DNA of 64,000 nt from Botryosphaeria dothidea (Eukaryota > Ascomycota > Dothideomycetes > Botryosphaeriales > Botryosphaeriaceae): assembly GCA_011503125.2 (NCBI GenBank), contig WWBZ02000082.1, forward strand, positions 1,550,001-1,614,000. The letters run 5' to 3'. This document shows, piece by piece, positions 45,692-55,306 of this stretch (position 1 is the first letter of the stretch; each line of letters starts with the position of its first letter). The notes beneath the pieces were generated by a model. That model ran no database searches, was not told the origin of the DNA, and worked only from the letters and a program-made list of their open reading frames with translations. The translations under genes and the position numbers were made by a program.

Positions 45692-45969
45692 CCTGATTGA
45701 TGTGGGAATTGCGCGGCGGGCGGCGTGTGAGGTCGTGAGTCGAACGGTGGTCGCTGGCGGTCGAACGAACTTGTGATGGATCAAAATGGTGGTGGGCATA
45801 TCACCGCTCGCTAAGAGGCCCGCTTCGGGCATGGCGCGTGGGCACCTTTCGCTGCATCTTGGCGCATCGGCCGATCGTTGTTCCCGCGCGGCGACGGTGG
45901 CCCCGGTGCGAACCCAAGACCTCCACTGCAAAGTTGCGGACGGCACGACACCACCACCGCATCGCCATC
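45692..45969. promoter_or_regulatory. bidirectional promoter RPS0 / mitochondrial uS15
   Basis: 278 bp between a cytosolic and a mitochondrial ribosomal protein gene, the shortest divergent gap here. It contains two copies of gtcgaacg about 20 bp apart (near 45738-45768), a possible shared factor site. Confidence 0.55.
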
Positions 45970-47053
45970 ATGCCGCCCCGGATATCGCTGCCCTTGCGCC
46001 TGCGGGCTGCCAGTAGTACGCTCTTGCTAAACCAGTAGATTCCGTCAGACTTTTGGCTAACAATGGCATGTAGCCGCCCCAGTGCCCTCGACAGCATCTT
46101 CTGCGTTGCGCGCCTTCAGTACCACACCCGTCAATTGCACGACAACGAAGGAGCAGCGGCGTAGACAGCAGGATCCGTATGCGCAGGCACAGGCACGGGC
46201 GCGCAAGGCTGCCAACCTCTCGCGGCAGGCTGTGCTGAACGAGCAGCGCAAGCAAGGACTAGGCGACCCGGTCCGCGGCATCACCACACCATTCGTACAG
46301 TCCTTCGACACTGGCCTGCCCGAGCAAGCGAGACCTACCGATGCGGATATTTCCAAGACGACTGCCGACCCTACCAAGACCCCCGACGGTCCCGACGCTA
46401 CTTCGGAGAACTACCTCAACCACTTCCTCAGGCCCGACGAAGTAAAAGAGCAGCTGAAAGTCTCCGAGAGACTGGCCTCTCCATCAAAGGTCGCCGACGA
46501 CTTGCCGGAGAGCGCACGCGAACAAAGCCATCTGGTGGACAAGTTCAAGACCAGAGCGGAGGTCGAGCAGCAGAGTGCGGCTGCGGCCGCCGCCATCCAG
46601 CGCATCACGAGCTTGTCGAACGGCAACTCCAAGGACAGGACCCGCGTCAACGTCCAAAGATGCATTGAAACCTTCGGCCGACACAAGACGGATATGGCTC
46701 TGCCGCCCAGGGCGACCGCGGCGGGCATCGAGAAAGCAGAAAATGTGCCCCAGAATTGGGAGGGTCCGAGGCCGGTGAACCCAGATGCATACAACCGCGC
46801 TGGGCCCGACACCGGGAGCAGCGAGGTCCAGATCGCTATCCTGACGGCCAAGATCCGCACCTTGGCCAACTTCCTCGAGACTCGTGGCAAGAATGACAAG
46901 GTCAACAAGCGGAACTTGAGGTTGCTGGTTCACAAGCGGCAAAAGCTGCTCAGGTATCTGAGGGAGAAGGAGAGGGGTGGACCCAGGTGGCAGAACTTGA
47001 TCGAGAAGCTTGGACTTACCGAGGGCACGTGGAAGGGTGAGATTAGTCTGTAA
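45970..47053 (+). CDS. MRPS28: mitochondrial ribosomal protein uS15m
   Basis: Mitochondrial small-subunit protein uS15, equivalent to yeast Mrps28, about 341 aa. Exon 1 starts at 45970 with MPPRISLPLRLRAA, a basic leader without acidic residues that suits mitochondrial import, and continues after a short intron (acceptor tag at 46073) into STASSALRAFSTTPVNC. The S15 domain is C-terminal, about residues 260-335: GPDTGSSEVQIAILTAKIRT, KNDKVNKRNLRLLVHKRQKL and RYLREKERGGPRWQNLIEKL. Tandem donors GTAGTACG at 46013 and 46016 both keep frame and differ by one codon (340 or 341 aa). The long middle part (residues 30-250) is typical of fungal mitoribosomal proteins. Confidence 0.92.
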
Positions 47054-47811
47054 AGGCTGGTTTAGATGAGCGGATGACGGGGACAACCCTAAAAAATAAG
47101 GCATGATGGGGAAAATGTGATGTGGTCAATGCGACGATTTTCTGTAGGATCTGTATAAACATTTTCGAAGATGCCCGTCTGTAATGGGCAGTTCCAACTC
47201 AGGTATTCTCGTGCTTTCATTTGGGGTGGCGATTTTCTCTTGCCCGAGAAAAGTGGACAGTCACGATTGCAGGATCTACTATTTTTCTCAATCATTAAGG
47301 AGCTAGGCGAGCGCAGAAAGCACAACGACATTACGGATCAGGCTCTGCTGACAAGTCAATTTCAACGGATATCGGTAATCGAATTGGTGATCAATAGACC
47401 CTTTACCGAGCCGAATCCTACGGCTTATATTTTTGGGCAATCACACCATTCCATAGCGCGCGGTTCCGATTCGAGGAATGCTGCGGTCCAACAGATTCGC
47501 ACCAGCTGCCTTGCGAGGCTTTCCACATTCTTACGAGCAGATAGTGAGGCAGCGTCTCAACCTGACTTCATCGTTTTGGAGGTAAATGTTGCCATTTGAG
47601 CAGGTCACAATGCATAGAATATATGTTTCGTGGCGTAGAAAGGAATCTCATATCTCAATTAACAACACTATCCGAATAAATAAAACCAATGTCCAATTTC
47701 TCCCAATACCCAGGCTTTAAGTGCTAATCAAAAAGATCGGTCGTAGCGCGTCATTCATGAGCGTTCTCCTTCCCAGAGAGAATCCGCTCCTCCCATGCAT
47801 GGTCAAAAGCT
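47054..47811. other. convergent intergenic region
   Basis: About 760 bp, AT-rich, between the uS15m and CmcJ-like 3' ends. A 142-codon plus-strand frame at 47171-47599 shows no domain and I do not call it. Confidence 0.5.
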
Positions 47812-48735
47812 TTAACCAAAGACGAGAGCCCTGACTTCGATGCTCTCCCTACCAGGCGCGTTCTCCGGCGTCCTCGGGTCAACGAAGGCAGTGTGCGGGA
47901 CACGGCCGTCGGCACGCGCGCTGTCGGAGCACTTGAGCAGGAGGCGCTCGTCGTTGCGCATGCCGCTGAGGTAGTACCACTGCTGGTCGGGGTTGTGCTT
48001 GATCGAAGCCGTGTAGCCGGTGCGGTTGGGGTAGCGATGCTCGACGGGGATGAGGTCCTCGTCGCGGAAGGTTGAGCCGTCGGCGAAGGCCAGCGGGTGG
48101 GCGGCGATGGGCCCGTTGAGCGGGCGCCACACGTTGATGATGCGGTAGCGGCCCTTCTTGAGCTCGTCGGCCTCGTCGGGCAGGTGGTGCTCGACGCGCA
48201 TCGTCGCCGACTTGGCGATCTGGTCGATGTGGGCGCGCGTGACAGGCGCGCGCGTGGCGTTGGGACCCGGCCGGCGGATGGTGTGGTCGAAGATGAGGAC
48301 GCGATAGGCGCCGGGGACGTTGTCGAGGATCAGCTTCTCCACCTCGGGGTAGTACTTCTGCTTGATCGAGTCATCATCGGTGAACTCCTTCTCTTCCGAC
48401 TCGACGCCCGATATGAAGGCGAACGAGTTCGTGTCGAGGTCGAATTCGGTCTCGCGGCCGCGCGTGTCCCTAATACGCACTTCCTTCTCCTCGAAGCCGA
48501 AGTTGTTCTGCGGCACGCCTTCGGGCTGCTTCTCAACCCAGTTGTAGGGGGCGGATCCGTCAGAGGGGGGGACGTAGAAGTTGATTGCTGCAGTCACGTC
48601 GCCGCGCGGAATGGAGTAGGGGACGGTCTTGGTGCTGGTGTCGAGGTTGGAAGACTCGAGAGGCTCAGATTGCAGCTGATGCGCAGGGGTGGGTTGCGGT
48701 GCGGTGGTCGTCATGTTGGAGGACGGGAGTGTCAA
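47812..48735 (-). CDS. CmcJ/AsaB-like hydroxylase/desaturase family protein
   Basis: Protein of the fungal CmcJ/AsaB (GA4 desaturase-like) family, single exon, 307 aa, or 300 aa if the second ATG (48714) is used. Family signs: YSIPRGDVTAAINFYVPPSDG at the N-terminus, IRDTRGRETEFDLDTNSFAF, AYRVLIFDHTIRRPGPNATR, PVTRAHIDQIAKSATMRVEH and KGRYRIINVWRPLNGPIAAH, then YYLSGMRNDERLLLKCSDS and TAFVDPRTPENAPGRESIEV. Such enzymes resemble Fe(II)/2-oxoglutarate oxygenases and often tailor secondary metabolites, but here the neighbours are housekeeping genes. A TATA box (tttatatacg on plus, near 48921) lies about 185 bp upstream of the start. No signal peptide, so probably cytosolic. Confidence 0.85.
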   Translation of the reverse strand: MTLPSSNMTTTAPQPTPAHQLQSEPLESSNLDTSTKTVPYSIPRGDVTAAINFYVPPSDGSAPYNWVEKQPEGVPQNNFGFEEKEVRIRDTRGRETEFDLDTNSFAFISGVESEEKEFTDDDSIKQKYYPEVEKLILDNVPGAYRVLIFDHTIRRPGPNATRAPVTRAHIDQIAKSATMRVEHHLPDEADELKKGRYRIINVWRPLNGPIAAHPLAFADGSTFRDEDLIPVEHRYPNRTGYTASIKHNPDQQWYYLSGMRNDERLLLKCSDSARADGRVPHTAFVDPRTPENAPGRESIEVRALVFG

Positions 48736-50714
48736 GAAATGATGCGTTGAAGATGTGAAGGCGGGTGTTGTAGTCTGCTTGCTCTAACGACAAGCGTCTG
48801 AGAGACGGAGGTCGTGAGAGCAAATAAAGCCGAGGCTGTGGATTCAGTGCAGAGTAGATGCTGTTGAAAGGTCAATGCTCGAGATTCGAGTGGTGATGTC
48901 AAAGGCGTTCTGTTCGAACGTTTATATACGCTTTAGGCACGGACAACTAGCGGCGTGGATTGCTAATCGAGTGCCATAAAGTCATCGTTAGGATGATGCG
49001 ATCCCCGCAAAACGACGGTTCAGTGGCGATGATGCCATCCCAGGAACAGTTTTGTAAGCAGCTCCAACGAATGGGCGCGCGAGTGCTTACCATAACACGC
49101 CGATTGCGTGCTCTTTCGGCGGATCAGGCGAGCTTCTTTCACCTTCTAAACTCCGCAAGCCGCTAACTTGTTGACAGGGCGTGTTTTGCTGGACTCCGAT
49201 AGGCTGAGTTTGTCAACTTGGTCGGCGAGCTAACGACGATGCTTACTGACGCTTCCCGAAAATTCCTTGCCGGTCCCTGCGTGCCAATTGCGGGGTGAGT
49301 GTCTGGAGATGGTTCGGCGCAGGCTCGCCGATGGGAGATGCGCCATCTGATCGACTTCCGTCCGGCCGCAGGGCTCATGCTTGTCCCGCCGCTGCTCCTA
49401 CCAGGTTACGACCACCTGGAGCATCCCTCGAAGCATGTGCCTCGTGCCGCGGCAGTGCTCTGCTTTTTATCTGCACCGGCGACTGCGCGCAGACCATGCC
49501 TCGCTATCATCATGTGCAGATTTCACCCAATCGCAGCCTTGACGACGCTAATTCCGCCTGCCATTTCGACATTATAGACTTCTGAGCGCTTTATCAACAG
49601 CGTATCGCTGTTTCCGGATAAGCACAAATAGCATGTTCGCCTGATTTGTAGAAGCCGCCCCAGAAACCCACATACTCGGTCGGCTGGCGTTCGGAATGAG
49701 GCGTGCGATACGTCACACAGTCGCGCGTCCTCGCTGTAAGCTGGGCCGAAATTGGCTATACCAGACCCTCCAAGTCCAGCCGAGCCCACGTAGCTTAGCC
49801 ACCTCAGACGCTGGCAATCAGACCATCTCTGCAGCTTTACCAGCCCCTCCCCAGCCGCGAATCCCGTTGGAGGCAGATCTACCCGCTCGTGCGGCTCCCT
49901 CTGAATCTGATTTGAGGCCCACATGGCACACCCGGATCCTTTTCCGCACTGTCTGCTTGGCGGGGTCAAGCGCCTGGCAATCTTGCGGAGGTAAAAGCTT
50001 TCCCACGATGCTTCACACGACTCGACCACAATGTCGTGAAAAACGGAGCCCGGCATCTCAAAGAAGATCGCCGGCGGCTATCGATGTCCGTTTAGCCGTA
50101 TTGGTCGCCAGATGTTCAGTCGCGAGACGTAATATACGTGTGGCGTGATCGTCAACATGTCCCCTCTTGCATCGACCTCTTGATTAGCACCACGGTCTGC
50201 GCAAGGAAAAGTCTTCTAGGTCAGTAGAAAGAAAGAATAAGGCAGTGTGAAAATGAGGCTGTCCAACCATCGAAAGGGTATTTTTTTTTCTACCGTTGAG
50301 CAGTTCCCCCCGCAGAAAGAAAATGTGCACCATAACACCGTCCCATGCCCCTTCTTTCATGCAATAGGGCAAATCCAGCAGAACCACCGAGCCGACGTCA
50401 TTCATTCTTCCTTCCTCTTTCCGATATGTATCCCGAACAAACTAGTTTCGAAGATAGTAGATCCGTTGCCAATTCGCTTGACCATCGTCCGTAGTCCTTC
50501 CTTGGCAATACAATGGCCTTCGTCGTACGCTCGTGCTTCGTGCCTCTGTAAGAGCGACCATTAATCGTAATTAAGTCTTCCTCCTCGAAATATTGGTGTC
50601 GAGTTGTGCAATAACCAGATGGCTGCTAGTCTCCACAGCTCCATAAATTTCGCGAACTTGTCATCAACCGCACTTTGAAACCCGACTCGTGACCGAGCGA
50701 GCCCACCGCGTGCG
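48736..50714. other. 2-kb intergenic region
   Basis: The left end is the promoter of the CmcJ-like gene (TATA box near 48921). The rest contains no supported gene: frames at 49295-50148 lie opposite each other and lack motifs. The sequence turns AT-rich toward 50200-50600 near the 3' end of the next minus-strand gene. Confidence 0.5.
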
Positions 50715-52609
50715 TTACCTGGACCTCCTGACCACGAAGACCCCGACCTCCACGCCCTTCTTTGGCTCCCCAAATTCGTAAGGCTTCTTGGCGACCCCAT
50801 CCAGAACTTCTTGGATAAGATTTGTCGGCATGACCTGATCCTCGGGTGGTAGCTTGTGGGCAAGCCGGAAATACTTACTAACGGCGCTGCGCACTCTTGG
50901 CTTCTCTTGTTTGATCCACCAATCGCTTGCCCAAACGTTCCTAGCAAGCCGTGCTTCCTGCTTCTTTGCGTAGACAATCTGAAAGTTTGAACCGCCAAGT
51001 TTGAACCGCTCTGATGTCTTGCCACTGTTCAATTGGTGAAGGAAGGTGTCGAGTCGCCGTTGCATCTCCTCAAACTCGTGAAGGTGCTCGACGGCAGCCA
51101 TGTGTCCCAATGACGAGCCCAAGTCGGCAGAAAGGTCATGCACAACGTGCATAGACCTGAGGATGGGATCTAAGACCGGTCCTAGGTAGCTGTTCATGAA
51201 TGTCCTGCCGCCCGTTCTTGTCGGATAAATGAATAGCAAGGTGCCGTGATCGGGCGAAAGTTCGGCCAATCGGTCCAGCAGTAATGAGCGTGATCCACTC
51301 GTAGAATATAGCCCGGCGAATTCCGAGGCGCTTGTGGGTGGAATGTAGCGCTCCACGATAGAGACGTCCACGGAACCAGGTGGGACCACAGGGCGGGGAG
51401 ATCGCGCGGCTTTCACCTCACCTTCGTAATCCGTGACCTGGACGGCGCTATCAAAGACCTTCATCGTAAAGTAATCATCTCCTCCTACAGGTGGCCCCGG
51501 CGTGCTTGGCGGTGAGGTCGGCAAGTCTGCCATGTTGAAGCGGCCGGGGACCGCATGGAAGACGTTGATCCATACGGTCGATGCGGGAGGTATTGCTTCG
51601 TGCAGAGCGTTAATGATGTGTGGGAAAGCTTGCCCGCTTGGCGATGGACAGGGAAGAGCATGCGAGAGAATCCTGATCGAATTGTTTGATCCAGTGACGG
51701 CGCCGAGATCAGCCACTAAAACAAGGTCAGCAGCCTCTGGAAAAGCTGTATGCCGTTCGTCTTACTGATGGTCCGCAAGCTCTCGTTGAGCCACGGGAAT
51801 GTTCTGTCGTCCTCAGCTGGTTGAACCGGGGCGAGTGCATCTTCTGGACTCTCGGTAGCGGGGATGACGGGGTGTGGCACAATTCCAGGGGAGGTCCTCT
51901 CCGCATCCGACCTCGCTGGTGAGTCCATGGCGGTGGTACGGACATGGGAAATGTTGCCCCAGTAGTTAGAGCTCAAGTCGGGTGGCGGAGTCGGCAAGGT
52001 GGTGAACTGGTCGGCCGCGGCCTGGTCTTTTTTTGGCAGGCACGGACTGGGCAGCGGGAGGTGGTCGACTATCTCCGAGGCGGGCTCCGGCTGTGGGCTT
52101 CGAGCATGCAGCGGATCGTCTGGCTTGGACAGCGGACCAGCGCCCACGGGCGAGAAGAAACGGTCAGCGTCAGGCTGGAAGCGGTCGGGGTGCGGAGCAG
52201 CGATCCCCAGCAGGTCAAACGAAGGCAGGCGCAGGCTGGCGGTGGTCTTGAACAGCTGTGGGGACGGTAAGGGAGCACTAGAGCACGGGAGGGCGCAGTC
52301 TACGATTCCTGCGATGCCCAAGTCGGGCCGGGAAGACTCGTGGGTCGGGGTCGGCGTGGCTGTTGCGAAGCCGGGCACGGGGACAGGATCGGGAATGAGA
52401 GCTGGGAGAGTCGGGGAGAGAGGATGGCACGGTGGAGAAGAAGGAGGACGCGCAGGCAACGCGCCCGAGGACCCGGCTAGCTCGACGCGCTCATCGGGTG
52501 GCGGAGGTAATGATGAGGTGAAGCGACGCTTGTGGTCCAACAAGTCATTCGGTAAGGTTTGGCGCAGATCCAACAGATCAGAAAGGCCAGTCGGCCGATG
52601 CTGGTCCAT
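50715..52609 (-). CDS. uncharacterised protein with SAM-methyltransferase-like motif (614 aa)
   Basis: Two exons, 52609-51766 and 51715-50715, 614 aa with start at MDQHRPTG. The frame stays open upstream to 53032, but that part is Cys/Pro/Ser-rich and looks like GC-rich leader. Residues 1-240 are Pro/Ser-rich and probably disordered. After TFPWLNESLRTI the second exon gives MADLGAVTGSNNSIRILSHA, where DLGAVTGSNN resembles the glycine motif I of Rossmann SAM-dependent methyltransferases, followed by a helix and VWINVF, a likely strand. Later strands include HGTLLFIYPTRTGGRTFMNS and KLGGSNFQIVYAKKQEARLA. A methyltransferase-like fold is inferred from these cues only; no catalytic residues were identified. 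It runs head-to-head with the Cys-rich gene at 54.4 kb, about 1.8 kb apart. Confidence 0.75.
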
Positions 52610-54382
52610 GGACGGATTACCTAAGAGGGAACCCAGGTAGGACTGCAGCGAGGATGTCCAAGAGCGGCAACGAAAGCAAGACGGAGAGAGCAACGAGGCA
52701 GCAGGGTCATGAGCGGGTGCAACCACAGGCAGCTGCTGAGGGAGCAAGCAGCAGCAGGCAGCGAGAGAGGGCGGCTGGACGCCGGGGGGCTGACGGCACG
52801 CGGCACGGCGGAGAGACAGCGGGGCGCGACGAGCAGTAATGAATGGCAGTGCTCTTGTGCGCGGGTTTGGGCAGGGACGGCAGCAAAGAATGGGGTGAGA
52901 CGGGTGTGCTGGAGTGCAAGAGAGCGCAGTTGACCAGCAGCACAGGAGGTCTCGGCCCCAAAAGACCAGCTGTGGCTCGCTGGATGCACATGCGGCCTTA
53001 GCCGCTGCTGGGGTCCGCTGCCCGCTGCCCATGGCCCTGCCCGCCTAAGAGAGAGCGCCCGACTGCAAAAAATGCCCGCCGCCCGCCCGCCCTGCCGCCG
53101 TTTGCTGCCGTTGAGCGCGCGTGCGCGCTTGCCGGGGCTGCTAGCCAGGCCGGGAGCGCTAAGCAGCCAAGCAGCGCAGCGCAGCATTATTGCTCCCCGC
53201 CAGCATCGCGAAGACGCCGTTTTTGGTGGTGGTGCGGGGGTTGCCTGCCCGCCGTCCGTGCCGCCGCTTGGTGCGAGAGCGCTCGCTCGCTCGCCGCGCG
53301 CGTGTTATCTGTTGCGCTGGGCTCCGGGGCGCCGGGCTGGGCGGATGCAGCGCGACGGATTCGTGCGGTGGGAGCTTCGCAGGCGTCGATGCCGATGCGC
53401 GGCGGATGCGAGGCTACCCAAGGGACGCTCGTATTTTCAGCGTTCGCGCTCGTCGAGGCAGGCACGCTTGCTCAGTCGGGCCTCACGGGGCCTAGACTCG
53501 AGGGCGCCGTGGTGAGACCGGACAATTCGCGCCGCGCGTGCAAACTTTGGAGGCTTCGTGGTGAGTGGCTGTCGGTCCAAAGCGGCTCGTTGACTCACGC
53601 GCAGGAAAAAACGGCGGCTAGCTGGCTAGCTGGCCCGAGGCGTTCGCTGTTGCACACTCCCTGCCCGCCAAGCCCTGCTGCCCTCTGCCCGCTGAACCTC
53701 CTGCCAACACCATCTGCCTCGCTCGTGAGCCGTCGTCGCTGCTGTTGTTGCGCCCAACCGCTTCCGCCGTCGACGCCCCGCGCGGTGCGCCAGAGCTCGA
53801 CGTCCTCACCAACGTGTGTCCGGGAGGCAGGCAGGGGCTGGATGCGCTAGAGACCTGACGGTCTGTAGCGTCCATCGAAGTCGGTGCGAGATCTGGAAGC
53901 TGGGGAAGCACAAGGCGACCGAGATGAAGAGGGCATGCGGCGATGGGGGTCACCCGCAAAATGACGTCTGGAAGACAGGACTGGTCGGCATAGCCGTCTT
54001 CCACAACATCCTTGTTGGATTGGGCTGGTGAGAACTGCGTAGAGCCTTCAACACGCCTCTGCTCTGTGTCTCGCCTGCCCTCTCCCTATTTCTACGCAGC
54101 ACGGGGTGGGGTCATTGTCACCACGTCATCGACAGGCGCTGGTGACACAAACTGCCACAGCTCTTCTTGTCCTTCATTGCCCGCCCAACACAAAGCTGTC
54201 TCGCTCGACAAGCCGGGGAAAACCACTGTGTTTCTCCCGCACAATGCCCAGGCTGACGCGGGTCCTTTATCCATATCCATGTTTCTGCCTTGCTCATGGA
54301 GCTCAGCTAGGCACAAATAGTCGCGCCCAGCTCCTATCATCCACGCGCCTCCTTCAGCTTTGCATCAGCTGCCCAGAACGCC
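52610..54382. promoter_or_regulatory. GC-rich divergent intergenic region
   Basis: 1.77 kb between divergent starts, with CpG-rich and GCAGC-rich runs and a small repeat (ctagctggctagctggc) near 53622. Long leaders are likely on both sides. Frames across it are Arg/Ala/Pro-rich and overlap on both strands, so I call none. Confidence 0.5.
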
Positions 54383-55306
54383 ATGTGTAAGACTTACACC
54401 TGGGCCTGCCGTGGCTGCAGAGCCCTGCAAGACATAACCTATCGCTGCGGCTCCTCCCATCTCGGCTCATGTCTCTGCCGAACGCCCGTGGCTGGCCTGC
54501 CACCGGACGCTCAGTACAAGACTGTCAGGTGTTGCTACTGCCATCATACCAACCTGCCCGCCGAAGCCAGCAGCTCGTCAACTTGCACAAGCAATTGCGT
54601 GAATCCCGCACTTTCCGCTCCACTTCAACAACAGCCCGATCTCTGTGGCTGCAACGGCGGCCTGGCCGCTTTCCACCAAGGCCTGCACACTCCATTGCAG
54701 CAGCGCCAGACGTACACCCATGTGACACCACACATTGATCCCGCCCTACTGGCGCTCGATTCAACACCAGACACCGCTGCTGAAACGCCAGCACAGCAAC
54801 ACTGGCTCCACAGCACTCCGATATCCGGTGAGTATCAACCCGTCACCACCACAGCATTCTCGGGCCTGCCGTCACTGCATCAGCCCTCTGCGAGGCGCAC
54901 GGCAGTCACAGATCCCCAATCATCCCAGCACGCCCAAAAGGCCCCACCTTTCACTCCACCACCTCAGCAGCCGTACCACTTGCCGCCTGTGCCACACTTC
55001 TCACCGCTGAGGCTCTCGCCTTACAGCGCCCATACGAACAGAACCCTTGCCGCGTTGGACAAGAAGCGCACGGAGATCTTTGAGCGAGCCGCGCAGGCCC
55101 AGCTGAAGAGCAGGGAGTCTGGTCAGCGGGAGAAGATTCCGAGGGCAGAAGAGCTGGATCAGGCGTGGGCGATGCTACGTGCAACAGTGACGAGAGATTT
55201 GGAAAGGACTCAGAGCGGCTTGCGAGGCGACGATGCAACTTCACAGCGGGGAGTCCGTGGTCAACAGCATTCTGAGCAATACCAAGAGGCGGAGCGTTGT
55301 GATTGA
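54383..55306 (+). CDS. uncharacterised Cys-rich protein (307 aa)
   Basis: Single-exon frame, 307 aa. The N-terminal 75 residues have regularly spaced cysteines (CKTYTWACRGCRALQ, YRCGSSHLGSCLCRTP, VRCCYCHHTNLP, STCTSNCVN) suggesting one or two zinc sites. The middle is Pro/Gln/Ser/Thr-rich and disordered. The end is helical and charged (LAALDKKRTEIFERAAQAQL, AEELDQAWAMLRATVTRDLE). I recognise no family; it is probably lineage-restricted. After about 55215 a different frame reads more naturally for 48 codons (QLHSGESVVNSILSNTKRRS, then a Glu/Ser-rich end, stop 55359-55361), so the true C-terminus may need a one-base correction. Confidence 0.6.
   Translation: MCKTYTWACRGCRALQDITYRCGSSHLGSCLCRTPVAGLPPDAQYKTVRCCYCHHTNLPAEASSSSTCTSNCVNPALSAPLQQQPDLCGCNGGLAAFHQGLHTPLQQRQTYTHVTPHIDPALLALDSTPDTAAETPAQQHWLHSTPISGEYQPVTTTAFSGLPSLHQPSARRTAVTDPQSSQHAQKAPPFTPPPQQPYHLPPVPHFSPLRLSPYSAHTNRTLAALDKKRTEIFERAAQAQLKSRESGQREKIPRAEELDQAWAMLRATVTRDLERTQSGLRGDDATSQRGVRGQQHSEQYQEAERCD

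Noticed and set aside
47171..47599. 142-codon frame between uS15m and the CmcJ-like gene
   Set aside because: No domain, lies in AT-rich convergent 3' sequence; kept only as an intergenic note.
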